Shown here: positions 46,325 to 55,373 of the stretch, in pieces | Position numbering within the stretch: the stretch's first letter is position 1 | Layout: the number at the start of each line of letters is the position of its first letter | Origin: Azospirillum oryzae | Lineage (GTDB): Bacteria > Pseudomonadota > Alphaproteobacteria > Azospirillales > Azospirillaceae | NCBI RefSeq assembly: GCF_008364795.1 | Contig: NZ_VTTM01000007.1 | Coordinates: 248,001 to 312,000 of the forward strand | DNA length: 64,000 bases | Reading direction: 5' to 3' | Position numbers and translations under genes: made by a program | Notes under the pieces: model-generated | Told to the model about the DNA's origin: nothing | The model's input: only the letters and a program-made list of their open reading frames with translations | The model's database searches: none

Positions 46325-47236
46325 TCACGGTATCCCGATACGCTTGTCCGGTTCCTTTCCCGGTTCCATCCAGCGCAGCGGGATCGCGGCCTTCCGCCGC
46401 CATCCGCGCTCCACCTGCAGGCTCCAGCTCCGTTGGGCGTTGGGCAGGGCAGGGTCGGGCTCCCAATCGATGCCGACCGCCCCGGTCAGATGCAGAACGT
46501 CACCGCTGGCGACATCGACCAGCAGCAACCCGGCACGCGGGTTCAGCAGCATGTTGCCCAGCGTGTTGAAATAGCGGTTGCCGGAATAGTCGGGCACGAT
46601 CAGCCGGTCGCCCTCGATCCGGATGAAACCTGCCGGCCCGCCCCGGTGCGACACGTCCAGCCGGCCGTCACGCCCCGCCGACGAGGCGGAGGCGACGAAG
46701 GCGGTGTCGGTCGCGCCGATCAGGCGCCGGGCCTCGCCGTCCAGTCCGGCCAGCGCTTCCACGGCTCCAGCGGGGGAGGGGGCCTCCTCCTCCGCCCGGC
46801 GCACATGGATGTATTGCGGGCAGTTGCCGAAGCTCTCCTCCACCGCCATGGCAAAGGCCAGCCCGTCGCGGGCCGCCACCCGGCCGTTCACTCGGTTGCG
46901 TCGCCGGGTGCCGAGGTCGATGCCCAGCGCGGCCACCGGTTCCCCCACCGCCGGTCCGGCCGGCCAGGGCTGCCACGCGCCATGGTCGGGCCGCACCCAC
47001 AGCGTCCGCGGGTCGGCGGCGGAGACGAAGCCGGGGGTGCCGGTCAGCACCCCGGCCGCCGGGTCGCCGGCCTCGTCACGCGCGGCGACCAGCAGCCAGG
47101 GCAGCAGCGGATAGAACGCCTGATGCTGGGGGATCAGCCGGTCGCGGATCGGAGCCGACGGCACGCGGAACCCGGCCCGCGCCTGCGCCTCCCGCTCGCC
47201 GGGATGGAAGGGTTCGGGGATGCGGTCCTGGTCCAT
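46325..47236 (-). CDS. Pyridoxamine 5'-phosphate oxidase-like flavin-binding protein
   Basis: 303 residues with a split-barrel FMN-binding fold. The C-terminal part has FIRIEGDRLIVPDYSGNRYF followed by TLGNMLLNPRAGLLLVD, and GDVLHLTGAVGIDW. An earlier segment reads SFGNCPQYIHVR, typical of the pyridoxamine 5-phosphate oxidase family proteins often fused or linked to flavin reductases. The substrate is unknown. ATG 47236 precedes MDQDRIPEPFHPGE. It is 32 bases downstream of the GST gene on the same strand, so the two form an operon divergent from a LysR gene. Confidence 0.82.
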   Translation of the reverse strand: MDQDRIPEPFHPGEREAQARAGFRVPSAPIRDRLIPQHQAFYPLLPWLLVAARDEAGDPAAGVLTGTPGFVSAADPRTLWVRPDHGAWQPWPAGPAVGEPVAALGIDLGTRRRNRVNGRVAARDGLAFAMAVEESFGNCPQYIHVRRAEEEAPSPAGAVEALAGLDGEARRLIGATDTAFVASASSAGRDGRLDVSHRGGPAGFIRIEGDRLIVPDYSGNRYFNTLGNMLLNPRAGLLLVDVASGDVLHLTGAVGIDWEPDPALPNAQRSWSLQVERGWRRKAAIPLRWMEPGKEPDKRIGIP

Positions 47237-47268
47237 GGCCGTGCTCCTGCCATCAAGAGGGAAAAGGG

Positions 47269-47901
47269 TCAGGCGGTTTGCGGAATTGCGCTCTGGGGCA
47301 TCGGGGTCAGTGCCGGGATCGCTTCCACCCGCTCCAGCCAGCGGCGGACCGCCGGATAGGGATCGAGCGGGATGCGGCCTTCCGGCGCACGGGCGACGTA
47401 GGCGTAGCAGGCGATGTCGGCGATGGTCGGCCGTTCCGCTGCCAGCCAGTCGCGGCTTGCCAGATGACCGTCCATGAAGCTCAGGACGCGCCCGGCGACC
47501 GCCTGCGCATCGGTCAGCGACGCGGCTCCGCCCCACAGTGTCAGGATGCGCGCCAGGGCCGGCCCGAAGCGCAGGTCGCCGGCCGCGATCGACAGCCAGC
47601 GCTGCACCCGCGCCGCGTCCCCCGGCGCCTTCGGGTTCCACAGGCCGGAGGCGTCATAGCGGTCGGCGAGATAGACCAGGATGGCGACGGAATCCGGCAG
47701 GACGAGGTCGCCGTCGACCAGCACCGGAATTTGTCCGAAGGGGTTCAGGGCGAGGAAACTCTCCGACCGCCGCAGCTCGGCGCCGGCCTCGACATAGCGG
47801 TATGGCAGGCCGAGGATGTTCAGAAACGCTTCGACCCGATGGGTGTGCCCCGACAGCGGCGTGCCGTAGAGCGTGATGGCGGGTTCGGTGGTGGTGCTCA
47901 T
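47269..47901 (-). CDS. Glutathione S-transferase
   Basis: 210 residues. The N-terminal thioredoxin-fold domain has ITLYGTPLSGHTHRVEAFLN and the glutathione-binding NPFGQIPVLVDGDLVLPDSVA (cis-Pro, SVA in place of the usual ES). The helical C-terminal domain contains the N-capping motif PTIADIACYAYV. It conjugates glutathione to electrophiles. It is first in a two-gene operon with the PNPOx-like gene and divergent from a LysR regulator about 110 bp away, its likely controller. Confidence 0.9.
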   Translation of the reverse strand: MSTTTEPAITLYGTPLSGHTHRVEAFLNILGLPYRYVEAGAELRRSESFLALNPFGQIPVLVDGDLVLPDSVAILVYLADRYDASGLWNPKAPGDAARVQRWLSIAAGDLRFGPALARILTLWGGAASLTDAQAVAGRVLSFMDGHLASRDWLAAERPTIADIACYAYVARAPEGRIPLDPYPAVRRWLERVEAIPALTPMPQSAIPQTA

Positions 47902-48012
47902 CGGACAAGTCCCCTCGATGACTGTTTTGCGGATGCCCATAGCCAACCACTTGCGCGCTTCGGCAGGAATGCGCTTTCATCAAAAGGGACTCTTTCGGAA
48001 AGCGGAAGAATT

Positions 48013-48912
48013 GTGGACCGGCTGGACGAACTGGCGATCTTCGTGGCGATCCTGGAGGCTGGCAGCCTTGCCGGTGCGGCCAAGCGGCTGCGGCGGTCGG
48101 CGCCCGCGGTCACCCGCGCGCTGTCCGGGCTGGAGGAGCGGCTGGGCCTGCGGCTGATCGAGCGGACCACCCGCAACCTCGCACCCACCGACGCCGGCCG
48201 GCGGTTGGCCGAACAGGCGCGCCGCCTTCTCGCCGACTATGACGAGGCGCTGGCCGCCACCGGCACCGACCGGCCCTTGCGCGGACGGCTGCGCGTCACC
48301 GCGCCGGTGATGTTTGGACGCAAGCATGTGACGCCGCTGGTCCTCGACTTCATGCGGGCCTTTCCCGACATCCGGGTCGAGCTGGTGCTGTCCGACGGCA
48401 ACCTGGACCTGATCGAGGAGGAGCTGGACGTCGCGATCCGCATCGGCCCGCTGCCCGACTCCGGCCTCGTCGCCCGTCGGGTGGGGCAGGTCGTGCGCTA
48501 TCTGGTCGCCAGCCCCGGCTATCTGGAGCGGCGCGGCACGCCCTCGATGCCGGAGGAACTGGCCGGCCACGACATCATCCTGTCGAGCGCCCGGCCCGGC
48601 CCGCCGGACTGGCGATTTCTGGTCGACGGCCGGGAGCGGGTGGTCCGGGTCACCCCGCGGCTGTCGGTCAGCCACATCGAGCCGGCGCTGCTGGCCGCGC
48701 GCGACGGGCATGGCATCGCCCGGTCGCTGTCCTATCAGGCGGCCGACGACGTGGCTGCCGGAACCCTGGTGCGCCTGATGCCGCACACCGAGCCGGCGCC
48801 GCTGCCCGTCCATGTCGTCGTGCCGACGGCGCGGCTGATGCCGGGCCGGGTTCGCGCCTTCCTTGATCATGCGGTGGACGGGCTGTCGGCGCTGGACGTG
48901 TTGCGTGGCTGA
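48013..48912 (+). CDS. LysR-family regulator divergent from the GST operon
   Basis: 299 residues. The HTH segment is LAGAAKRLRRSAPAVTRALS, then GLEERLGLRLIERTTRNLAP, followed by the effector domain (RLRVTAPVMFGRKHVTPLVL). It is of the large LysR group near DsdC/PA0477-like regulators. GTG 48013 was chosen by alignment to the normal LysR start. The open frame extends far upstream through the GST gene and is not coding there. It probably regulates the divergent gst-PNPOx operon. Confidence 0.88.
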   Translation: MDRLDELAIFVAILEAGSLAGAAKRLRRSAPAVTRALSGLEERLGLRLIERTTRNLAPTDAGRRLAEQARRLLADYDEALAATGTDRPLRGRLRVTAPVMFGRKHVTPLVLDFMRAFPDIRVELVLSDGNLDLIEEELDVAIRIGPLPDSGLVARRVGQVVRYLVASPGYLERRGTPSMPEELAGHDIILSSARPGPPDWRFLVDGRERVVRVTPRLSVSHIEPALLAARDGHGIARSLSYQAADDVAAGTLVRLMPHTEPAPLPVHVVVPTARLMPGRVRAFLDHAVDGLSALDVLRG

Positions 48913-48930
48913 AGGGGCCGGAGCGGGGCC

Positions 48931-49938
48931 TCAAGGGTCGCGGGCGACGCGGATGCCGTAGGCGGCATAGCCGATCTCCGCCCCGTCGATCCGGCGGACG
49001 GCCGACCGGACATAGCGCGGATTGCTGTGCCACGATCCGCCCCGCATCACCCGTTGCGGGCATTCGCCGCCGCCATCCGTCGCGCAGTCCTCCACCCACT
49101 GCCAGACATTGCCGAGCATGTCGTAGAGGCCGAAGCCGTTGGGCCGGTAACTGCCGACCGGCGCGGTGAACAGGGCACCGTCGCGGCAGTTCGCGACCTC
49201 CCAGTCGGTGAAGCGGTCCTTGGCGCTCAGGTCGGCGCTGTTCGCCGCGTCGCAGCCCTTGGCCGGATCCTCGCCCCACCAGCGGGCGGTCCGGGTGCCG
49301 GCGCGGGCCGCATACTCCCACTCCGCCTCCGTCGGCAGGCGGTAGGGCTTGCCGGTCCGCCGGCTGAGCCAGTCCACATAGGCCTTGGCGTCGTACCAGC
49401 TGATGCAGACCGCCGGGTCCCGGTTCGTCTGGTCGAATCCCGGCCGGCGCCATGAGAAATGCCAGCGCGGCAGCAGGTCCGTCTCGCCGGCATAGCCGCG
49501 GCAGATCGTCCGCGGCTTGTAACCGCTGTCCTGGATGAACCGAGCGTACTCGCCGCGGGTCACCGGGTACTTGCCGATGGCGACGGGGTGCCGGATCGAC
49601 ACCGGCTGTTGCAACGGTTCGTCGGGAAAGCGCTCCCGTTCCGAGTCGGGCGAGCCCTGGAGAAAGCTGCCGGCGGGGAGCGCCACCAGGACCGGGGCGT
49701 CGGGATGGTCCCAGATCTCGCGGGCCGGGTCGCCCGCCTGCCAGAGCTGGAAGGCCGCCAGCCGTTCGGCGCGCCAGCCGGACAGATCCTCCGGCTCCGC
49801 CCGGCGCCAGCCGGCGAGGGCGGCCAGCACGAGGATGAGGACGACCACCGCGCCCACGGTTCCGGGCAGGGTGACTGGCATGGCGGGGATGCCTCTTGCG
49901 GGGGCGCCTTTGGCGGGGATGCGGATCATGCCCACCAT
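48931..49938 (-). CDS. Membrane-anchored SUMF1/FGE-fold protein (catalytic cysteines absent)
   Basis: About 335 residues. One membrane helix near residues 24-42 (GAVVVLILVLAALAGW) is followed by the FGE-sulfatase domain: HPVAIGKYPVTRGEYARFI, DPAVCISWYDAKAYVDWLSR, YRLPTEAEWEYAARAG, DMLGNVWQWVEDC and VMRGGSWHSNPRYVRSAVRR. In true formylglycine-generating enzymes the last motif carries two cysteines. Here they are Ser and Val/Arg, so sulfatase activation is unlikely and a structural, binding or ergothioneine-type oxidase role is possible. The start is uncertain: ATGs at 49938, 49929 and others are in frame. Confidence 0.8.
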   Translation of the reverse strand: MVGMIRIPAKGAPARGIPAMPVTLPGTVGAVVVLILVLAALAGWRRAEPEDLSGWRAERLAAFQLWQAGDPAREIWDHPDAPVLVALPAGSFLQGSPDSERERFPDEPLQQPVSIRHPVAIGKYPVTRGEYARFIQDSGYKPRTICRGYAGETDLLPRWHFSWRRPGFDQTNRDPAVCISWYDAKAYVDWLSRRTGKPYRLPTEAEWEYAARAGTRTARWWGEDPAKGCDAANSADLSAKDRFTDWEVANCRDGALFTAPVGSYRPNGFGLYDMLGNVWQWVEDCATDGGGECPQRVMRGGSWHSNPRYVRSAVRRIDGAEIGYAAYGIRVARDP

Positions 49939-50132
49939 TTCCCTGCGATAGCGCGTGTCCGGCAACCGCGCGTCCGTGTCCCGGTCGTGGCACTTCCCCG
50001 CCGGTGCCGGACACGGGTGGCCCAAGCTCTGCCCCTTTGAATTATGGCGGAAGCGGTAAGCGTCGAAGGCGGCGTCCCGCTGTTGGTGCGGGCAGACGTT
50101 CAACGGAGCGTTGATACCACAGGAGCACACAC

Positions 50133-50654
50133 ATGGCCGCCTATCCCGCGGATCTCACGCGCGCGCTGTTCGTCACCGGTCTGCGCAACGCCCATGCGGT
50201 GGAACAGCAGGCGCTGGCCCTGATGGACCGCCAGCTCGACCGTCTGGTGAATTATCCTGAAGTCTCCGACCACCTGCGCATGCACCGTGGCGAGACCGAG
50301 TCCCAGATCACCCGCATCGAGCAGATCCTGGACCAGCTGCAGGAAACCCATTCCGGGCTGAAGGACACCGCCCTGTCGATCATGGGTAATCTTGCCGCGC
50401 TCGGCCATACCTTCGCCGAGGACGAGATCCTCAAGAACTCCTTCGCCAACTACGCCTTCGAGAATTTCGAGGTGGCGAGCTACCGGTCGCTGCTGACGGT
50501 GGCCGACGCCGGCAACTTCGCCTTCGCCACGCCGCTGTTGCAGACCTCCCTGCGCGAGGAGGAGGCGATGGCCTCCTGGGTAATCGACAATGTGCCGAAG
50601 CTGACGCTGAAATACCTGTCGCTGAAGGCCAACGACCAGACCGCCAGCCGCTGA
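50133..50654 (+). CDS. DUF892 (YciE/YciF) ferritin-like protein
   Basis: A 173-residue four-helix bundle of the YciF/DUF892 family, linked to stress responses and possibly di-iron binding. Typical segments are LRNAHAVEQQALALMDRQLD, HRGETESQITRIEQILDQL, FENFEVASYRSLLTVADAG and SLREEEAMASWVIDNVPKL, with Glu/His residues in the usual positions. It is divergent from the FGE-fold gene. The start follows a purine-rich CACAGGAGCAC. Confidence 0.85.
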   Translation: MAAYPADLTRALFVTGLRNAHAVEQQALALMDRQLDRLVNYPEVSDHLRMHRGETESQITRIEQILDQLQETHSGLKDTALSIMGNLAALGHTFAEDEILKNSFANYAFENFEVASYRSLLTVADAGNFAFATPLLQTSLREEEAMASWVIDNVPKLTLKYLSLKANDQTASR

Positions 50655-50776
50655 CGCCGGGCGGCCATCGCTGCACTGCAACGCAGCCTTCCGGCCGTGT
50701 CCGGATTTTGCCCGGTGACGAGCCGGGGGGCTTTGCCGTAAGAAACTCGGCGGGTTTCAAAACGGATGGCTACCCC

Positions 50777-51565
50777 GTGCTCCGATCGGTCTCTCTCTGC
50801 CTGTTCATCGCCGCGGCCGGCGGTCTTGCGGGCTGCACCTCCGACTATTCTCCCAACACCTATGCCTCCAACGCGGTCCAGCAGGCCAACAAGGTGGAGC
50901 CGGGCATCGTCGTCGGATTCCGTCAGGTGGCTATCAGCGCCAACGGCACGGTCGGCGCGGTCAGCGGCGGGGCGGCCGGCGGCATCCTGGGCGCGCAGGT
51001 GGGGACGGGCGGGATCAACTCCGCGCTCGGCACCGTCGGCGGCACGGCGGTCGGCAGCCTGCTGGGCACGGCGATGGAACACATCGCCGGCGACACCACC
51101 GGTTGGGAATACATCGTCCGCAAATCGAACGGCGATCTGCTGTCGCTGACCCAGAAGGAACCGCAGCCGCTGCCGATCGGCCAGAAGGTTCTGGTCATCA
51201 CCGGCAGCCAGGCCCGCATCGTTCCCGATTATTCCACCCCGGCCGATCCCACGCCCGCCAAGACCGATCCGTCAAAGGCGGACGCACCCAAGCCCGATGC
51301 GCCGAAATCGGAAGTGCCGAAATCGGACATCAAGGCGGTCCCACTCGCCCCGCCCGCCGAACCGGCCGCGCCGGCGGCACCCGCTCCGGCGGAGCAGTCC
51401 GCCACCGAATCGGCGCAGCCCGCCAGCGGCGGCGGCCCGATCCGCCTGACCGCCCCCACCGACACCGCCCCCGCTCCCGCGGCGGCTCCGGAGCCCGCAA
51501 ACCCGACCCCGGCAAACCCGACCCCGGCAGAACCGCTCTCAGCAGAGCCGAAGCCGGCGGAATAG
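50777..51565 (+). CDS. SlyB/Pcp-like outer-membrane lipoprotein with Pro/Ala-rich tail
   Basis: 262 residues. The lipoprotein signal ends in LAGC (lipidated Cys near residue 20). The SlyB-type glycine-zipper domain is VSGGAAGGILGAQVGTGGIN, then VGGTAVGSLLGTAMEHIAGD and GWEYIVRKSNGDLLSLTQ. The C-terminal 110 residues are a Pro/Ala/Lys/Glu-rich low-complexity tail with PTPAKTDPSKADAPKPD and similar repeats, probably spanning the periplasm. GTG 50777 gives the correct signal peptide; the ATG at 50708 adds a charged leader that would spoil it. Confidence 0.82.
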   Translation: MLRSVSLCLFIAAAGGLAGCTSDYSPNTYASNAVQQANKVEPGIVVGFRQVAISANGTVGAVSGGAAGGILGAQVGTGGINSALGTVGGTAVGSLLGTAMEHIAGDTTGWEYIVRKSNGDLLSLTQKEPQPLPIGQKVLVITGSQARIVPDYSTPADPTPAKTDPSKADAPKPDAPKSEVPKSDIKAVPLAPPAEPAAPAAPAPAEQSATESAQPASGGGPIRLTAPTDTAPAPAAAPEPANPTPANPTPAEPLSAEPKPAE

Positions 51566-51640
51566 CAGCACCATACTTGTCCGAATGGCCGGGATGGCGC
51601 ACAGTCCGGTGGTCCAACAGAGATCACCGGCCGAGGGTCC

Positions 51641-52153
51641 ATGTCCGCCGTCGATACCGCACAGAACGCCGCTCCCGCTCCGGCCCCCACGCCAGCCATG
51701 ACCAGGGAGGAGTTGGAGGAGCTGATCCGCGAGGGGGTTCCCCTGGTCGGGAATTTCGGCATCGCCGTGGAAAGCCTGGGCGCCGGGACGATTCGACTGC
51801 GGCTGCCCTACAAGGTCGATTTCGTCCGGCCCGGCGGCACCGTCACCGGCCCGGCGATGTTCGGGCTGGCCGACGTGGCGCTCTATGGCGCGGTGCTGAG
51901 CCTGATCGGCCGGGTCGAGCTGGCGGTCACCACCAGCATGACCATCAACTTCCTGCGCCGTCCGCCGCCCGTCGCCATCATCGCCGAGGCGCGCGTCCTG
52001 AAGCTGGGCAAGCGGCTGGCTTATGGCGAGATCCTGCTGTTCTCCGAAGGTGATCCGGAGCCGGTCGCCCACGTCACCGGAACCTACTCCATCCCCCCGC
52101 ACGCCCCCGTTACCGTTGCGGTATCTCATTACCGTGTGGATGGGGCGCTGTAA
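51641..52153 (+). CDS. PaaI-like hotdog-fold thioesterase
   Basis: A 170-residue hotdog thioesterase that hydrolyses acyl- or aryl-CoA. Core motifs are VESLGAGTIRLRLPYKVDFV, RPGGTVTGPAMFGLADVALY (with the Asp of the PaaI active site) and TTSMTINFLRRPPP. A Pro/Ala-rich N-terminal 25 residues precede the domain. It stands alone with the rplM promoter immediately downstream. Confidence 0.85.
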   Translation: MSAVDTAQNAAPAPAPTPAMTREELEELIREGVPLVGNFGIAVESLGAGTIRLRLPYKVDFVRPGGTVTGPAMFGLADVALYGAVLSLIGRVELAVTTSMTINFLRRPPPVAIIAEARVLKLGKRLAYGEILLFSEGDPEPVAHVTGTYSIPPHAPVTVAVSHYRVDGAL

Positions 52154-52239
52154 AAAGTCCTTTCAAATCAATGGGTTTGCCTGACGGGTATCTAATTACC
52201 GCGCTTGTAAACTATTGAAAGGAAACGGAAATTTTTCCG

Positions 52240-52269
52240 TTGACAGAGGCATGCTCCGGCCCGTAGAAA
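52240..52269 (+). promoter_or_regulatory. Sigma-70 promoter of rplM-rpsI
   Basis: Perfect -35 TTGACA (52240-52245), an 18-bp spacer and -10 TAGAAA (52264-52269), about 65 bp before the rplM start. Such a near-consensus promoter suits ribosomal protein genes. A T-rich UP-like stretch lies just upstream. Confidence 0.7.
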
Positions 52270-52335
52270 GCCGTCCGCTTCGGCGCCCCGGAATCGGCGG
52301 CCTGCCGATCCGTATTCGAAGAAACGAGTGTGGCG

Positions 52336-52800
52336 ATGAAGACCTTCAATCTGAAGCCGACCGAAATCGAGAAGAAGTGGTACGTCGTTGACGCCGACGG
52401 CCTCGTTCTCGGGCGGCTTGCCAGCATCCTGGCGAACATCCTGCGTGGCAAGAACAAGCCGACCTACACCCCCCACATGGATTGCGGCGACAACATCGTC
52501 GTGATCAACGCGGAGAAGGTGAAGCTGACCGGCAACAAGCGCGACGCCGACATCTTCTACTGGCACACCGGTTATCCGGGCGGGATCAAGGGGCGTTCCA
52601 AGGGCCAGATCCTGGACGGCAAGTATCCGGAACGTGTGATCGAGAAGGCCGTGGAGCGCATGGTTCCGCGCGGTCCGCTCGGCCGCCAGCAGATGACCCA
52701 CCTCAAGGTCTACAAGGGCGCCACGCATCCGCACGATGCGCAGCAGCCGGTCGCCCTCGACATCGGCGCCCTGAACCCGAAGAATAAGCGGAGCGCGTAA
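52336..52800 (+). CDS. rplM: 50S ribosomal protein L13
   Basis: A 154-residue large-subunit protein. [20 protein letters not shown], then [20 protein letters not shown] and [15 protein letters not shown] match alphaproteobacterial L13 over its full length. ATG 52336 was chosen over the GTG at 52330 because the family starts MKT. It is two bases from rpsI and is essential in bacteria, so its presence beside a plasmid-type origin is notable. Confidence 0.97.
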   Translation: MKTFNLKPTEIEKKWYVVDADGLVLGRLASILANILRGKNKPTYTPHMDCGDNIVVINAEKVKLTGNKRDADIFYWHTGYPGGIKGRSKGQILDGKYPERVIEKAVERMVPRGPLGRQQMTHLKVYKGATHPHDAQQPVALDIGALNPKNKRSA

Positions 52801-52802
52801 GC

Positions 52803-53291
52803 ATGGCTCAGGTCACCACCACCCTCTCCAGCCTCAAGGAACTGACGGGCGCCGCCGCCACCGCGACCGTCACCGAGGAGCTCGCCGCTCCGAAGCTGGA
52901 CGCCCAGGGCCGCGCCTATGCCACCGGCAAGCGCAAGGACGCCGTCGCCCGCGTGTGGATCAAGCCGGGCACCGGCAAGGTCACCGTGAACGGCCGCGAC
53001 CAGTCGGTCTACTTCGCCCGTCCGGTTCTGCGCATGATGATCGCCCAGCCGTTCGGCGTGACCGAGCGTTCGGAGCAGTTCGACGTGGTCGCCACCGTTG
53101 CCGGTGGTGGTCTGTCGGGCCAGGCCGGTGCCGTCCGTCACGGCATCTCCAAGGCGCTGACCTACTTCGAGCCGGCCCTGCGCCCGCCGCTGAAGGCCGC
53201 CGGCTTCCTGACCCGCGACGCCCGTACGGTCGAGCGTAAGAAGTACGGCCGCGCCAAGGCCCGCCGCAGCTTCCAGTTCTCGAAGCGCTAA
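52803..53291 (+). CDS. rpsI: 30S ribosomal protein S9
   Basis: A 162-residue small-subunit protein. It has an alphaproteobacterial N-terminal extension of about 35 residues, then [39 protein letters not shown] and the invariant C-terminus [16 protein letters not shown], whose final Lys-Arg reaches the P-site tRNA. It is cotranscribed with rplM and ends before a strong terminator. Confidence 0.97.
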   Translation: MAQVTTTLSSLKELTGAAATATVTEELAAPKLDAQGRAYATGKRKDAVARVWIKPGTGKVTVNGRDQSVYFARPVLRMMIAQPFGVTERSEQFDVVATVAGGGLSGQAGAVRHGISKALTYFEPALRPPLKAAGFLTRDARTVERKKYGRAKARRSFQFSKR

Positions 53292-53326
53292 TCCCTACAC
53301 GGGCCCGCGGCTTTACGGTACAAGCG

Positions 53327-53360
53327 AGGGGCGTCCCGAAAGGGGCGCCCCTTTCTTTTT
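53327..53360 (+). terminator. Rho-independent terminator after rpsI
   Basis: Stem AGGGGCG (53327-53333) with CGCCCCT (53346-53352), followed by TTCTTTTTG. It separates the ribosomal operon from argC. Confidence 0.85.
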
Positions 53361-53424
53361 GCCTTTACCCTCACGCCTACCCAAGCCTCAACGTTCCTCC
53401 CGTCAAGCGAAGGACATCGGTTCC

Positions 53425-54489
53425 ATGGCCTCGATCACCACTCCCGGCGGCTCGAAGATCCGCGTCGGCATCCTGGGCGCTTCCGGTTACACCGGCGCCG
53501 AACTGGTGCGCATGCTGCTGCGCCACCCGAACGTGGAGATCGCCGCGCTGACCGCCGAACGACAGGCCGGAAAGCCGATGGCGGAGGTGTTCCCGCATCT
53601 GGGCGGCTATGGCCTGCCCGACCTGGTGAAGATCGAAGAGCTGAAGTGGGACAACCTGGACTTCATCTTCTGCGCCCTGCCGCACGGCACGACGCAGGAG
53701 GTGGTCGCCGGACTGCCCAGCGGCCTGAAGGTGGTCGACCTGTCGGCCGATTTCCGCCTGAGCGACCCGGCCGAATACGCCACCTGGTACGGGCATGAGC
53801 ATCGCGCCGTCGACCTGCAGAAGGAGGTCGCCTACGGCCTGACCGAGTTCAACCGCCAGGGTGTGCGCAAGGCGCGGGTGGTGGCCAACCCGGGCTGCTA
53901 CCCGACCTGCTCGCTGCTGCCGCTGCTGCCGCTGCTGATGGAGAACCAGATCGAGCCGGGCGGCATCATCATCGACGCCAAGTCCGGCGTGTCGGGCGCC
54001 GGCCGCGACGCCAAGCAGGCCAACCTGTTCACCGAAGTGTCGGAAGGCTTCAACGCCTATGGCGTCGGCCACCACCGCCACATGCCGGAGATCGAGCAGG
54101 AGCTGCGGCTGGCCGCCGGCCGTCCGGTCACCGTCTCCTTCACCCCGCATCTGGTGCCGATGAACCGCGGCATGATGGCGACCATCTATGTCCGCATGGC
54201 CGACGGCGTCACCGCCGACGACCTGCGGGCGACGCTGGCCGCCCGCTATGCCGACGAGCCCTTCGTCGGCGTGACCCCGGCCGGCGTGGTGCCGGCGACG
54301 CGCCATGTCCGCGCCTCCAACCACAACCTGATCGGCGTGGTCGCCGACCGCACCCCGCGCGGCGCCATCATCGTGTCGGTGATCGACAATCTGGTGAAGG
54401 GCGCGTCGGGTCAGGCGATCCAGAACATGAACGTCATGATGGGGCTGGGCGAGACGACCGGCATCGATCAGGCGCCGCTTTTCCCGTAA
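53425..54489 (+). CDS. argC: N-acetyl-gamma-glutamyl-phosphate reductase
   Basis: 354 residues. It catalyses the NADPH-dependent reduction of N-acetylglutamyl phosphate to the semialdehyde, the third step of arginine synthesis. The nucleotide-binding start is VGILGASGYTGAELVRMLLR, the catalytic cysteine is in VANPGCYPTCSLLPL, and the active-site His is in YGVGHHRHMPEIEQEL. ATG 53425 follows GAAGGA and matches the usual type-1 ArgC length. The rpsI-argC order is common in alphaproteobacteria. Confidence 0.96.
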   Translation: MASITTPGGSKIRVGILGASGYTGAELVRMLLRHPNVEIAALTAERQAGKPMAEVFPHLGGYGLPDLVKIEELKWDNLDFIFCALPHGTTQEVVAGLPSGLKVVDLSADFRLSDPAEYATWYGHEHRAVDLQKEVAYGLTEFNRQGVRKARVVANPGCYPTCSLLPLLPLLMENQIEPGGIIIDAKSGVSGAGRDAKQANLFTEVSEGFNAYGVGHHRHMPEIEQELRLAAGRPVTVSFTPHLVPMNRGMMATIYVRMADGVTADDLRATLAARYADEPFVGVTPAGVVPATRHVRASNHNLIGVVADRTPRGAIIVSVIDNLVKGASGQAIQNMNVMMGLGETTGIDQAPLFP

Positions 54490-54666
54490 TCGGGACCCGC
54501 GACGGGATGGGGCGGGGGCTGTGACAGCGTTGTGGCCCCCTGTCCGCACTGTTGCACAGAGGCACCAATCGGGATTTGCTTTGGCCTGTCAATGCGAAAT
54601 CAGGTGGTGCCTTAAGCCTTCCGGTGCTTCAATCCGGCCCGTCATGCACGACTTCGGTACGACCTG

Positions 54667-55203
54667 ATGACCGGCCTTGTCCGCGCCTTCAACGGCATCC
54701 TGCCCACCATCGACCCGACCGCGTTCATCGCGGAAACGGCGGCGGTGATCGGTGATGTCGTGATCGGGGCGAACAGCAGCATCTGGTACGGCTGCACCGT
54801 GCGTGGAGACGTCAACGAGATCCGAATCGGCGCTCGCACCAACCTCCAGGACGGCACCGTGATCCACGTGGCCGCCGAAGGGCAGGGCACCTACATCGGG
54901 GACGACATCACCGTCGGCCATATGGCGCTGCTGCACGCCTGCACGCTGGAAGACGGCTGCTTCATCGGCATGAAGGCCTGCATCCTGGATGGGGCCTATG
55001 TCGAGTCGCGGGCGATGGTCGCCGCCGGTGCTCTGGTGACGCCCGGAAAGCGGGTGACGTCCGGATTCTTGTGGGCCGGCAGCCCTGCTAGACCGGTTCG
55101 CGAGCTTACGGAAAAAGATCTCGCGGTTTTTCCTGTGCTCAGCCACCGTTATACGGATTTGGCGGAAACCTACCGGAAAAGCTGCTATGGAAGTGGAGCA
55201 TAG
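54667..55203 (+). CDS. Gamma-carbonic anhydrase-like hexapeptide-repeat protein
   Basis: A 178-residue left-handed beta-helix protein. Hexapeptide repeats run from ETAAVIGDVVIGANSSIWYG through NLQDGTVIHVAAEGQGTYIG to ITVGHMALLHACTLEDGCFI. Zinc-ligand histidines are retained in VIHVA, VGHMA and LLHAC. Members are gamma-type carbonic anhydrases or acyl-transferase-like proteins; activity cannot be decided from sequence. A C-terminal helix closes the trimer. It stands alone. Confidence 0.88.
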   Translation: MTGLVRAFNGILPTIDPTAFIAETAAVIGDVVIGANSSIWYGCTVRGDVNEIRIGARTNLQDGTVIHVAAEGQGTYIGDDITVGHMALLHACTLEDGCFIGMKACILDGAYVESRAMVAAGALVTPGKRVTSGFLWAGSPARPVRELTEKDLAVFPVLSHRYTDLAETYRKSCYGSGA

Positions 55204-55373
55204 GTCAAGGTTCAGGTAGGGTTCGGCCGAACGGCTGAGGTGTCGGAACATTGCCGCACACCACATGTTGGGAAGGTCGATACCGCGCTTGCACGTGGGC
55301 AGATGCTTCGATTGATAGGTTCATCCCCCGCAGGCACTCTGATGGGGAAGGGTTCTGGAAGGGAGTGAAGACA

